In this document: positions 25,331 through 36,554 of the stretch, in pieces
Layout of the letters: each line of letters begins with the position of its first letter
How positions within the stretch are numbered: position 1 is the first letter of the stretch
DNA from: Vicugna pacos
Taxonomy: Eukaryota; Chordata; Mammalia; Artiodactyla; Camelidae
DNA length: 64,000 bases
Direction of reading: 5' to 3'
Assembly (NCBI RefSeq): GCF_048564905.1
Contig: NC_132994.1
Coordinates: forward strand, 14,921,982 to 14,985,981
The notes under the pieces: generated by a model
The model's input: the letters and a program-made list of their open reading frames with translations, nothing else
Database searches by the model: none
Told to the model about the DNA's origin: nothing
Translations under genes and position numbers: made by a program

Positions 25331-26089
25331 AGTGTTTTTCAATGGAAAGAACTCTTAGGTATACCTACACTACATTATCAGTGAAGAAAAACGAAATGTT
25401 ACCAGGATCTGAAGAAGGGCCTGTTGAACAGTGCACTAAAATTCCCCTTTTAATAAAAAGAGGTCTATTTAAAAAAAAAATTAATTTCCCAAAGGCCAGA
25501 TTCAAAAATAAAATAGTAACGGCTTCATCCACAGAGCCATATCTGGGACAGGGATTTTGCACCAGGACATGCGGTGCCCAAGGCAGAAGCCACCCACCAC
25601 GAATTCCCAGCCTCTTAACCTCCAGAAACCAAGAGGCCCCACTTCTAGGTTGTCCATGGGATCCAAGACTCTGAACACGTTTCTGTCCAGGCTGGACCAG
25701 GAGGGCCACCTCTCTCCACAGCAGCCTCCTATGGTGGCCACACTGAGTGGACCCAGTACGTGGGAGGCACATTGAGGCTGAGCGGGCAGGCCACCTGCTA
25801 CCTTCACAAAAAACATTCCATTCATGCGCTTTGCTGACCCTACTTTCCTTAGCTTGGCTCTTGCCTTGGAGAAGAGAAGCCGCGAAGCGTTTAAACAAGT
25901 TCCCTCTCCTCGGTTCCCCAAACGGGATGCCAAGGCACAGCACCGCCCTCCCATCGCGCTGCCGGGTACCGACGCGCCCGGCCCGCACCGAGGCTCGGGG
26001 GGCGCCCCGGAGGCCGCCGCGCTCGCCCGGCTGCTGGCGGGGCAGCGTCCCGGGAGGGCGGGAGTGCCTGCCTGCCGGTGACCGTGACC

Positions 26090-26119
26090 GGGGTTGGGGG
26101 TGGGGTTGGTGCGGGCGGG
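26090..26119 (+). repeat. G-run cluster just inside ME1 intron 1
   Basis: Plus strand carries GGGGTTGGGGGTGGGGTTGG then GCGGGCGGGC, several G-runs beginning a few bases past the exon 1 donor. It fits the loose quadruplex pattern on the ME1 template strand. Confidence 0.55.
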
Positions 26120-26124
26120 CTTAC

Positions 26125-26202
26125 CTTGTTGAGGTGGGGGCTCCGCGTCACGGCGTAGCCGCGCAGCTGGGTATAGCGGCGGCGGGGGGCTTGGGGCTCC
26201 AT
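26125..26202 (-). CDS. ME1: ME1 exon 1 coding part (NADP-dependent malic enzyme, cytosolic), N-terminal 26 residues
   Basis: Read on the minus strand, an ATG in a strong context (gcccgccATGGAG) opens MEPQAPRRRYTQLRGY, then AVTRSPHLNK. The exon then ends at AAG|GTAAGC, a consensus splice donor. From memory, human ME1 begins MEPEAPRRRHTHQRGY then LLTRNPHLNK, giving about 19 of 26 identical residues and the same end point. ME1 makes pyruvate, CO2 and NADPH from malate in the cytosol and supplies NADPH for fatty-acid synthesis and redox defence. The catalytic and NADP-binding domains lie in later exons, which are outside this window. The exon sits in a CpG island with no TATA box. Substitutions such as H10Y and the LL-to-AV change are milder than expected for a pseudogene, and the intact splice donor and promoter argue for the real gene. 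The transcription start site cannot be placed from sequence alone. Confidence 0.93.
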
Positions 26203-26316
26203 GGCGGGCGGCGCGTGGGGACGGCGGGGTCGCGTCAGGCCGGGCCGCGCAGCGGATGCTTTCGGGGCGCCTGAGCTGAGTGCGCCGGCGGCGGCGCGGG
26301 GAAAGGGCCGGCGGCC

Positions 26317-26326
26317 GGGGGCGGGC
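26317..26326. promoter_or_regulatory. GC box (Sp1-type) in the ME1 promoter
   Basis: GGGGGCGGGC on the plus strand, about 115 bp upstream of the ME1 start codon. It matches the Sp/KLF consensus and may help set the start site of this TATA-less promoter. Confidence 0.5.
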
Positions 26327-26406
26327 GTGAGTGGCGAGAGGGGGTGGACGCGGCGGGAGGAGCCGGCAAGAAGCCGGTGTCCCCGGCCGGGCGGCCTGCG
26401 AGAAGC

Positions 26407-26415
26407 GCTGAGTCA
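26407..26415 (-). promoter_or_regulatory. Antioxidant response element / MARE (TGACTCAGC) in the ME1 promoter
   Basis: The minus strand reads ATGACTCAGCGC, a perfect match to the NRF2-small MAF core TGACnnnGC with an AP-1-like TGACTCA inside it. It lies about 205 bp upstream of the ME1 ATG, inside the CpG island. ME1 is an established NRF2 target, so position and family knowledge agree. Occupancy is inferred. Confidence 0.75.
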
Positions 26416-26439
26416 TGGTAGGAGATCCGGCGAGTGGTG

Positions 26440-26482
26440 AGCAAGGAGGAGGAGGTGGAGGAGGAGGAAGAGCGAGGCCGGG
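26440..26482 (+). repeat. Purine-rich GGA-type tract at the distal edge of the ME1 promoter
   Basis: The plus strand is nearly all purine, built of GAGGA and GGAGGAGG units, directly upstream of the antioxidant response element. Such tracts can bind Sp/KLF or MAZ proteins or adopt triplex or quadruplex forms. Function here is inferred only. Confidence 0.5.
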
Positions 26483-26489
26483 GCGACAC

Positions 26490-27535
26490 CGTTCCCTTAC
26501 ACGCCTCGCCATCGGTTTACAATCACAGCTGGCCCAGCCCCTCCCTGGGACGTGGCTCGGTATTGTGCACGCAGTTCTCTTTGCTCCGGAGACCCAAATG
26601 GGGAGCAAGGTCAGGCTCCCCCGCCCAGCCCGCAGGCACCATCATCCCTGGCCAAGGTGGCCCCTCAGCCCCACCCGCAGGGAGGTAGAGGGTGGGAAAC
26701 GGAGAGCTTAGGGCAGAGGGGCTGAGGCACAGAGGGGGACCTGGGGGATGTTTGCAGTAGACCTCAACTGACTGATGAGAGTCAGACTTCATCTCGCCTT
26801 TCCTATCAGTTCTTCAAAACGCTCTATCCACTGCCCTGGATGCCAGCCAGGTCCGGGGGCCTGAGGAAACCAACCTTGACCCAGAAAGCCCAGGCCCGTG
26901 AAGAATTGGGGAAAAGGCAAGAGAGGAGAGTGCGGGCCTCAGGGCCACGGATCCGCAGGAATCCCTGTAGATCATCCATGGGAATTTTATTTTAACACCC
27001 CCTGAAAGACAGGGCCCAATGAACAGCCACATTTATTTTGTATATGTTAACAGTTCTAGAAGCCGGGGTGTTGAAGAATCTCTCTCCCTCTCTCTAATGA
27101 TGGTTAATTCAATCTTTAAAAGCTTCAATTTCTTCTTTGGTAAAACGAAAAGCTCAGAATAAATGATCTCCTAGTTCTGAAATTCTGTTATTATTGATAT
27201 TTATACTTAAAGTTTCAAGGAATGGAGGAGCAGTCATATCCCAGCCAGCAGGGCTTTCTGTGCCCCAGCTTCCTTTGCAGGCAATAGGATGGCTAGTTTC
27301 TGCCTTCTTCCTACCTAATATTAGAAAAAATAGTGCTTGGAATTGAGGACTTGATTTGATATATCCATAAACTAGACACATTCAGTACAGTGTTTTATTT
27401 CTAATTATATTACTTTTCCTTATCAGAAATATTTACTACATTCTTGTTTTTTAGCCACACCTATATCCAGAAGCCCCTTAGTCCTGGTCTTTAAATTACC
27501 TAGAATTAGTTCTTTTAATAGAGAACACTGTATTT
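26490..27535. other. ME1 upstream flank, unassigned
   Basis: GC content falls off after 26720. No divergent gene start, exon or clear repeat was seen on the plus strand. Confidence 0.4.
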
Positions 27536-27539
27536 GCAT

Positions 27540-27690
27540 TAGAGTTCTTTAAAGAGTCCTTGCATGTAAGTAACACTTTTCACTGTGAATTCTATAATCC
27601 ATAAATAATTAACCCCACAACATCCGAGAAGGTATACTTTACAAAACTCACACTTTTGAATTAACTGAGGCACATTACAATTAAGAGTGT
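27540..27690 (-). mobile_element. MIR SINE, reverse orientation, diverged
   Basis: AATAATTAACCCCACAACAT and TTAACTGAGGCACATTACA fit reversed MIR core. Confidence 0.5.
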
Positions 27691-27699
27691 TTTATCCGA

Positions 27700-28210
27700 G
27701 ACAAAAACAGTTTTAACAGGCCTAGAAACAAAACACAAGATGCTGAAGAAGAAACAAAAATGTTAGTACAACAGAACCTTATTATAATACAGCTCTTATT
27801 ATGTGAATTCAGACATATTATTTGTCTATTCCTGTTTCTGTCATAAAATATTTATAGATAGAAAAGCTGATGTAAATACAGGGAGTAGCCTAAAAAGAGT
27901 GTGTGGGCTCTTCCCTCAAGCCATCATTACAAAGAGACTATAAGATCCTGCCAATGTAGGTAAAGTTCACATCTCTCTTCCATATGGTTACTTCTCAAGA
28001 AAAGAGCTCCAGTCCTCTTGAATGACAGGATGAGGCCTAGCTGGGGAAGCCTATTTTGTATATTCGGGTGCAGCTCCAAGAGTGCTGGAAAGAACCTATT
28101 TTCCCCACATAAATGTTAGTGAGAACACCAGCTTTTTCAATCCTTTTTAAAGGTTTGTGAGGTTAGGTTTTACTGCAAAAAACCAAAAACGTGTAAGAAC
28201 AAATACACTG
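27700..28210. other. Unassigned intergenic stretch
   Basis: Nothing recognisable. Confidence 0.35.
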
Positions 28211-28224
28211 GAAAACAACTTTTG

Positions 28225-28332
28225 AGGAGGGTAGGGATATAGCTCAGTGGTGAAAAAAAGGTATGCTTAGCATGCATGAAGTCCTTGGTTCAACCCCCAT
28301 TACCTCTGTTTAAAAAAAAAAAATAGAAAAAA
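28225..28332 (+). mobile_element. Camelid tRNA-derived SINE (Vic-1-like)
   Basis: GAGGAGGGTAGGGATATAGC and TCAGTGGTGAAA, then TTAGCATGCATGAAGTCC, B box GGTTCAACCCC and an A-rich tail. Flanks share AACTTTTG at 28217-28224 and 28333-28340. It lies about 2 kb upstream of ME1. Confidence 0.88.
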
Positions 28333-28344
28333 AACTTTTGCTAT

Positions 28345-28870
28345 AATTTTCCTTGTAAGAAACTACAGTCTTACAATCATTCTACACACAGTGGATGTTA
28401 AGAATGGGTGTGACAAAACGAAGGAACCAGGATCTGTAGATTTCTGTCACACAGTAAGAATACTCTATCAAAATAAGTTTTTCTTCCCAAGTTTAATGCA
28501 CAATTAGCTTTAATAATATTAAAATATGATTTTAGCATTCCTATCTAATGTCATTGAGATTTCAAGCAGAGAAAATTCAGGAAATACCTCATAGCACATA
28601 TAACATTTCAAATTTAACTTTCATGAGAAGAATGATGATCTAAATAGAAAAAAGATGTAGCTATGTGATGGTTTGTGGTATGAAGTAAATGATCCTGTAT
28701 TTCTTCACACAAAAACACATTACTGCTATGGAAAACAAGTTTCAATTTTTTTTAAGTTGAAAAATCTTACTATGCCTGGTTCTTCGTACGTTTCTGTATG
28801 AAGGAAAGACCTTTGACTTCTGGGGTTCTAATTTGAGAATTCCAGTGTTCAGTACAGTAGAGAGGAGAAA
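28345..28870. other. Unassigned intergenic stretch
   Basis: AT-rich sequence, no gene or repeat recognised. Confidence 0.35.
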
Positions 28871-28874
28871 GTTT

Positions 28875-29470
28875 GTAAGAGTGGCCAACCTAAAAGTTCA
28901 GAATCAAAATCTGAATCCTTGGAGTGGCCAGCCCCAGGGTAATTGCCAACCTTGAAGAGTTGACTTTCCCCCTGCACATTGCAGTGAGGATATAGCTTAA
29001 ATAAGCGCTAGTGTGGTAGAGGCCCAAACTTTACCTCTACCACCTTAGGTTGTCAGCCAGGACTCTAACAAGATGACATGTTAACAAAAGAAAAACATGT
29101 ATTAACGCATGCAGTACACATCACGCAGGAGAAACCTAAGATGAAGAATGGCTCAAAGCACAGCTTAGAACTGCAGTGTATGAAGCATCTTCAACAAAGA
29201 GCAATACATTTGTAGAGAAATGACAGGACAAAGGTAGAAGCTTTAAGCATCTAAGGGTGGCAAACCACAGAAAGATAAATACATGGCAAGGAATGGAATG
29301 AGGTTTATTTGCAGATTCCTTTGGTCCTCAGAGATATGTGTTCTGGGGTGACATATCCTGGCTTTATACCTGACTTTTAATAAGTCTGATGAACCAAACT
29401 ATAAGTTACTGGTACTTGAGTATTGTAGTAACAGGTGAAATGGGTATGAGTCATTTCATTAGAATGCTTT
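28875..29470. repeat. Probable unassigned interspersed repeat abutting the LYPLA1 retrocopy
   Basis: Segments such as GACATGTTAACAAAAGAAAA and CCTCTACCACCTTAGGTTGT have the feel of an old mammalian repeat. I cannot name the family or set exact edges. Confidence 0.35.
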
Positions 29471-29479
29471 AAAGAGATG

Positions 29480-31010
<1,531 letters not shown>

Positions 31011-31013
31011 AGT

Positions 31014-31203
31014 CTAGAATAATGGTTCTCACACTTTTGCTTGCATCAGAATCAGTGGGAAGGCTTGTTGAAGCAGGCCCCACCCCCAGAGTCTCAGATT
31101 CTTTAAGTCTTAGGTGGAGCTCCGCAATTTGCAGTTCTAATAAGTTCTCAGGTGAGGCTATTGATGATGGCGCCATGACCGCATTTTGAGAAATGCTGCT
31201 CTA
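31014..31203 (+). mobile_element. MER5A-like hAT DNA transposon, second copy
   Basis: AATGGTTCTCACACTTTTGC, TGCATCAGAATCAGTGGG, CCCACCCCCAGAGTCTC and the end GCATTTTGAGAAATGCTGC. It sits immediately after the first copy. Confidence 0.8.
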
Positions 31204-31204
31204 G

Positions 31205-31485
31205 AGAGGCGCTATCCAACTAAAATGGAATGTGAGCCATGTGTATAAAGTTTTCCAAGGAGCCACATTTTTTAAAAACTAAAAAGAAACAGGTGAAACT
31301 TATTTTGATAATGTCTTTAACCTAATTATATCCACAACATTAGTATGCCTGTATGTTGTCAATATAAAAATTATTAATCAGATGTTTTACCTTTTTCTTT
31401 TGTACTAAATCTTTGAACACTAACGTGTATTTTAGAACACTAATGTGTATTTTATACACACAGCACATTTCAATTTTGACACAAA
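31205..31485 (+). mobile_element. hAT-type nonautonomous DNA transposon, 5' part
   Basis: GCGCTATCCAACTAAAATGG, AATGTGAGCCATGTGTA, AAAAAGAAACAGGTGAAACT and ATAAAAATTATTAATCAGAT match the mammalian element with CAGTGCTGTCCAATAGAA termini. The far end is missing here. Confidence 0.7.
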
Positions 31486-31689
31486 ATTTTTATCAGAAGT
31501 ACTTGTTCTGTATTTAGATTTTATAAAATTTACAGCTGAAATAGGAGATTTGTATACCCGAGTTGTTGCCAACATACTTAAAAGTTCGTTAATAACTAAA
31601 CTGAGTTTTATATTTAAATTAAAGTCGAATAAATTTCTTTTCCTACTTGAAAAATTTAAGACTGTGTGATCTGCTAAAGGTTGATCGTT

Positions 31690-32220
31690 GATATTATCTA
31701 CCTGTTTCTACCTGTTTGTATAGGCAATTTCCATATTGTTAATGGACTGTGTTCCTAACATTCATATGTAAGTCAATGATTTAGAAATGAGGTTGCATTT
31801 TTTCATATAAATAATTCAAAAATGTTTCCAGGGTAGCATTTAAAGCATTAACACATAATGGCTGAAATACTGTGCAAAGAATAAAATACTTCCCTGAAGT
31901 TTTTAAAAAAAAATGTTTCTGGATAAAATGTCTGACAAGTTCCAGTTCAGTATTCCATGAGTAGAATTGTTCTGTATGCCCTTAGAAAATGAAAGAGCAA
32001 TATAAAGAATATTTCCCAGTAGGTACGAATTACTTCACTTGCTTTAAAAGGCAGAATCAACTACAGTCACATTTGGCTTTAAATTACAATTGTTTTCACC
32101 TCACTGCATAAATAAAGGACATTCATACAACCTGTGCATTAAAAAAAAATCACAGGAATATTTCCAAATGCAAAATATAGTTCAGAATTACTATACTAGA
32201 AACAAAAATAAGAATGAGTT
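31690..32220. other. Unassigned intergenic stretch
   Basis: AT-rich, nothing recognised. Confidence 0.35.
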
Positions 32221-32227
32221 GTATATT

Positions 32228-32665
32228 TAAGTCCTCTGCTCAAATTCTCCAGTGGCTTCCATCTCACTCATAGTAGAAGTCAAAGTCATTAAATGACCTA
32301 CGAGGTCCGGTACTATCTGCCCCTGTCCCCTTAGCTCTGTGGCTTTGTTATCTTTATCTTACTCTCCTCTCTCACTCTGTTCCAACAGCCTCTAACTGTC
32401 TTACTTTTCTCCAAATAGGTAGGCACATTCCTGCTTCGTGCCTTTGCTCTTGCTGTTCCCTCTAACTGGAAAGCTCTTCCGCCAAATGTCTGCATGGCTT
32501 CCTCAACCCGTCCAAGCCTTTGCCCAAATGTCTTTTTTTCAACTGGAGCTTTCACCGAGCGTTCCACGGAAGGCAGCAATCACTGTTCTTCCTTCTCCTA
32601 CCTTCCTTACCTCTGTCCTTCTTCTTTACTTAATTTTTCTCTGTGTAACTTTTCACATTTAAATA
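32228..32665 (+). mobile_element. L2 LINE 3' region
   Basis: CTCCAGTGGCTTCCATCTCA, CTTTGCTCTTGCTGTTCCCT and TGGAAAGCTCTTCCGCCAAA match L2. The antisense 82-codon frame here is incidental. Confidence 0.88.
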
Positions 32666-32999
32666 TAATATACAGGGTAAGTCAATAAAGTATCCATTCA
32701 TGAATAGCATGTGTTGTATTACTTAAAGCCTAAAATTACATCTATTGTGAAAAAGATCAGGTTCAATGATTTTTGTGATTTGATTTCACTGAATTAAAGT
32801 TTTAATGCTTCCTGAAATTTTCTTTTTATCAGTTAATCTAGATAAAAACCAACTCTCACCATTCTTATGAATAAATCTACATCATTGCTTCCAAGTCCTT
32901 TTTAGTATAGCAACTCTGCCATTTATTGGTGTGACTTTTTTACATTCTATATATTTAAACTAAAACAACAAACAAAAACACTTAGGTAGTTTAGATAGA

Positions 33000-33305
33000 A
33001 ATGAGCACTGGGCAGGGGGAAAGGAAGGGGAAAGGAACAATCCAGAACACAAAGAACCTGAGCTGTCAATTAACCAGAGCGCAAGGAACCTGAGTTGTCA
33101 ATCAATCAATCAATCAATCAATCACAAATCAAGGATATAAAAACAGGAAAAACGAGGGAACTGCGCCATTTTTCCTCTCTTGGATTGGCCCACTCCCAGT
33201 TCTCGGGAGTGCACTATCTTTTACTTCACTAATAAAAATCTCGCTTAGATCACGCTTCCTGTCTCTCATCAAAAATCTTTTTTTCAGGTGATTAAGAACT
33301 GAGGT
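33000..33305 (+). mobile_element. LTR fossil, ERV family not assigned
   Basis: Has a TATA-like box (GGATATAAAAACAGG) near 33133, an AATAAA signal near 33230 and a U5-like tail with CTTCCTGTCTCTCATCAAAA. Edges unclear, no internal region seen. Confidence 0.6.
33046..33124 (+). repeat. Tandem duplication plus (TCAA)n within the LTR
   Basis: A roughly 30-bp unit (CAAAGAACCTGAGCTGTCAA / GCAAGGAACCTGAGTTGTCAA) occurs twice, and the second copy runs into seven ATCA/TCAA units. Confidence 0.85.
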
Positions 33306-33309
33306 AATC

Positions 33310-34505
33310 CTTATTTCCCTTTTCCCGGTAACAACTTCACCCATTTCTCCCACCTCCCAACCCACCACCTCTGACAACCACCAATCTGCTCTTTGAACCT
33401 ATGAGCTTGGTTTTATTTATTTATGGATTCGACATATAAGAGAGATCATACATTATTGTATGATTGTCTTTTGTGTCTGACTTATTTCACTTAGCATAAC
33501 CACCTCAAAGTCCACCCAGGTTGTTGCAAATGGCAAGATTTCCTTTGTGGTTTTTTTGCCTGAATAGTATTCCATCATTTGTGTGGGGTCCACGGATATC
33601 TGGCGGATTCCTGCTCCAAGGCCCTTCAAGCATCCAGTTGCTGCTTTAAAGATACTAAAGAACATTCATTTCTTAATACCTACCTGCCTTAGCTGAACTA
33701 ACTACTCCAGACAATGATCAACTTTATAATGACCAGAAGCCAAGCCACCAATGACCAGTCACAACCCCCTATCCAAATCCCTAGCCCTACCCTTTCATAA
33801 ACCCCCCATTCCCTGCTACCTCAGCATCAACCAGAGAATTGTGCACAAGCCAGTCACGCACCTGCAACCCCCTTTGTCCCCACTGTCACGTAAGCACAAG
33901 GAGTTAAAGGTTACCCTCCCTTATAGAAGACCTCAGCGACCAACCCTTGGGGCTCACAGACATCTCTCATCTGTGGCCCACTGCAGCCTATAGCAGCAGT
34001 ATCTAATAAACTTTTACTATCTTCCTCCTTTGTCTCTGGTAAATTCTTTTACTGCCTGCACACCAGCCCACTGAATTCCACAACAGTACGTACATACAAC
34101 ACTTTATCCTTTCATCCACTGATGGACACTTAAGTTGTTTCCGTATCTTGGCTATTGTAAATAATGCCACAGTGAACATGGGGTGCATATATCCTTTTGA
34201 GTTAGTGTTTTGTGTTCTTTGGATAAATATCCAGAAATGGAATTGCAGGATCATATAGTAGTTCTATTTTTCATTTTTTGAGGCCCCTCCATGCTATTTT
34301 CCTTAGTGGCTGCACCTACCAGCTGTACATGAGGATTTTCTTTTTCCACAGCCTCACCAACACTTGTTATTTCTTGAGTTTTTGATAATAGCCATTCTGA
34401 CATGTGTAAAGTGATACCTTATTGTGGTTTGGGTTTGCATTTCTCTAATGGCTAAGTTGTACAGCATCTTTTCACGTATATGTTGGCCACCTGTATGTCT
34501 AAGAA
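33310..34505 (-). mobile_element. L1 LINE fragment, reverse orientation, split by an LTR
   Basis: Reversed L1 sequence lies at 33310-33581 (GAGAGATCATACATTATTGT, CTTAGCATAACC) and resumes at 34086-34505 (ATCCACTGATGGACACTTAA, CTATTGTAAATAATGCC, GGATAAATATCCAGAAATGG). The interruption is the LTR at 33582-34085. Confidence 0.85.
33582..34085 (+). mobile_element. Solo LTR fossil inserted in an L1 (LTR family B)
   Basis: Starts TGTGGGGTCC and ends near TTCCACAACA, with L1 sequence on both sides. Contains CTCAGCATCAACCAGAGAAT, a TTATAGAAG promoter-like segment, TAATAAAC near 34005 and a U5-like end. It shares a motif block with the LTR at 34921. Confidence 0.75.
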
Positions 34506-34528
34506 CATTGAATTGAATGCCTCCTTTG

Positions 34529-34605
34529 CACCGGCCATATTTCAAGCACTTCATGGCTGCATGTGGTGAGTGGCTATCAAATTAGAGAGCACAGATCTAG
34601 CTCAG
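34529..34605 (+). mobile_element. hAT-type DNA transposon, 3' end piece
   Basis: CCATATTTCAAGCACTTCAT, GGTGAGTGGCTATCAAATTA and GAGCACAGATCTAG match the end of the same family as 31205-31485. Confidence 0.6.
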
Positions 34606-34920
34606 TGCATTCGGGTCCTTAATTAAATGTTTTAAGTAGTTGAGAAGGCTAAACACACACACCTGTATTTTTGTGATATTCGTGCAGGAGTTGTTACATT
34701 ACTTTCAGAGTAACTCCAGTTCTACTACCTAGACTATCTTTGACTTATGTAGCTATTTATAGCTTTAAATGCTGCGTAGCATCTTGATTTCCTTTACAAT
34801 AGACTTATTCCTTTCCTCCTTCTGGTCACGTTCATTGTTTAATTCTTCAAACTATTTTATTAACCTTTACAATGTCTCAATTGATGACATGGTATAGAGA
34901 ATAAAACTCTAAAATATTCA

Positions 34921-35385
34921 TGTAACCAAGCAGGACCCTGTGGGGCCATCCCCAGGACAGACCCCTCCCCCATATCCTCGGCCAGTAGCCCCTCTCTGAA
35001 GTAATCAGATAATAGTATCTCATGTATATTTCCTGAGATTTTCAGATGCTAAAAAGTACCACCAAAGGGAAGAAATGAACTTGTTGATTTTCAAGAGCAT
35101 GTGGTCCCCAGACTTCCTGGCACCTAAGGGTTGTTAGTGTTGATCGCCCTGTTATCTCAGCATCAACCAATCAGAGACTTGTGCACAAGCTGATCCTATA
35201 CCCTGAGACCCCCACCCTTACCTGGCCTTTAAATACGCTTTGCCAGGAGTTCAGGGTTTTCTTGGGCATGAGCTTTTCATTCTGCTTGCTCAGCCCTGCA
35301 ATAAAGCTTTCTCTGTTCCAAACTCCGACGTTTCTGTTTCTTTGGCCTCACAGTGCATTGGGCGCACGAATTTGCATTTGGCAAC
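34921..35385 (+). mobile_element. Solo LTR fossil, probable class I ERV (LTR family B relative)
   Basis: TG...CA bounded (TGTAACCAAG to TTTGGCAACA). It contains ATCTCAGCATCAACCAATCA with a CCAAT box, a TTAAATA promoter-like box near 35230, AATAAAGC near 35302 and a U5 with TGCATTGGGCGCACGAAT. No internal region. Confidence 0.78.
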
Positions 35386-35409
35386 ATTAAGACTGTATTT
35401 AAAACAAAC

Positions 35410-35635
35410 CTCTAGAATTCAGATGTCCAAATAAATATCTTCAAAATAGTCACACTGAGAAATTTTGCACATACTCCCGATAGCTGCCATCATTTGAAAT
35501 GTTTTTTTGAATTGTTCTTTTTGAATTATTTATCCTCTCTGGGTAAGCACTCAGCCATTTAAGAATGTATTAATTTCACATCTACAGGTACCAGGGATTT
35601 AGAACTTCAGCATATCAGTTTAATCTGAACAAGTG
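35410..35635. other. Unassigned intergenic stretch
   Basis: Nothing recognised. Confidence 0.3.
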
Positions 35636-35639
35636 TGAA

Positions 35640-35800
35640 GTCTAGAATCAGACTGGCCATATTTGAATCTTGTCCTACCAGTTTCTAGCTCTGTGACTTT
35701 GGGACACTTATTCTGTCTGGGCCTCAGTTTCCTTATCTGAAAAACGGGGCTGATAATAGTACCTACCTCTTAGCATTGTCATAGGGGTTAAATCAGTAGT
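35640..35800 (+). mobile_element. MIR SINE
   Basis: TTTCTAGCTCTGTGACTTTG, GGGCCTCAGTTTCCTTATCT and AATAGTACCTACCTCTTAGC are classic MIR. Confidence 0.9.
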
Positions 35801-35809
35801 AATTTGTGT

Positions 35810-36105
35810 ATTTATTTATTCAATAAATATTTATGGATCACCTTCTACATGCCAGGACCTGATCTAGGCCCTGGAAGAACAGTAGTGAATAATACAAAGT
35901 CTCTGGCCTCTAAAAATTACATTCCACTGGGACAATAAACAAGCTATATGGGTGCAAGCTATCTACATCATATCATAGCTTACTGTAAAATGTAAAGTAC
36001 TTAAAACAGTGCCTGTCACATAGTAAGCACTCAACTGTCATCCCTTTCCTTCAAGATCTAGATCAAACATCATTTCATGAAGCCATCCCCGATTCCCTCA
36101 CAGAG
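35810..36105 (+). repeat. Ancient interspersed repeats (unassigned family plus L2-like end)
   Basis: ATTCAATAAATATTTATGGA and ACATGCCAGGACCTGATCTA, then ACAGTGCCTGTCACATAGTA and TTTCATGAAGCCATCCCC. Confidence 0.6.
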
Positions 36106-36554
36106 TTATGGATCCCTAAACTTATTCAAGAGGTTTTTTGGACACTTATATATGCTAAGCCTCAAGCCAGGCACTAGTATACAGACATAGGCTTATGAGG
36201 AGAAACAGCCAACATACAAGTGAAGAAGTTGATAATTACAAACTCTGCAGAGTGGAAGGAATCAACATGCACTTCAGCAATCAGTAATATGAAGACTCGT
36301 TTTAAAATATTTATACTGTTTTTAAATTGTATATTTTCAGAATACTTGCATTGCTTTGTCTTTAAGTACTTGGAAATATCTCTAAATAATAGCTGCATTT
36401 TTTTCAGGTGTAACTAAATATAGCTTCTATCAGGCGTCACTTACACGGTGATAGCAGTTTGTCCACACTGAGGATATTCCTAGAAATATACCATCAGCTT
36501 TGAAGGGGAAAACATTCATTTAGGCCAGTAATAGCTAATGCATTTGTCCAAGAG

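Larger units (their letters stand above)
1..26124 (-). other. ME1: ME1 intron 1 (5' part, at least 26 kb)
   Basis: This stretch runs from the exon 1 splice donor (minus-strand GTAAGC starting at 26124) to the left edge. I looked for exon 2, expected to begin DLAFTLEERQQLN in human, and saw no matching minus-strand reading frame, so the acceptor lies outside the window. The intron holds L2, MIR, L1, MaLR and solo LTR fossils plus one SINE, listed separately. A long first intron is usual for mammalian ME1. Confidence 0.8.
25880..26500. promoter_or_regulatory. CpG island covering the ME1 promoter and exon 1
   Basis: A block of very high GC and dense CpG in an otherwise AT-rich window. It begins in the first 250 bp of intron 1, covers exon 1 and extends about 300 bp upstream. 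No TATA box is visible near the expected start, as is typical of broadly expressed CpG-island promoters. It is the only CpG island in the 64 kb. Confidence 0.88.

Noticed and set aside
25365-25988. A 207-codon minus-strand open frame next to the CpG island
   Set aside because: No family match. It lies in ME1 intron 1 and depends on GC-rich composition.
1-26124. Possible ME1 exon 2
   Set aside because: No minus-strand frame resembling the DLAFTLEERQQLN region was seen, so exon 2 is probably beyond the left edge.
25502-26608. A 368-codon minus-strand open frame through the CpG island
   Set aside because: It covers ME1 exon 1 in the wrong frame and crosses the exon 1 splice donor. It is low-complexity Pro/Arg/Ala caused by high GC, which suppresses stop codons.
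33000-35385. A complete provirus between the LTR fossils
   Set aside because: The sequence between the LTRs is L1 and hAT debris. No retroviral internal region is present, and the LTRs belong to different subfamilies.
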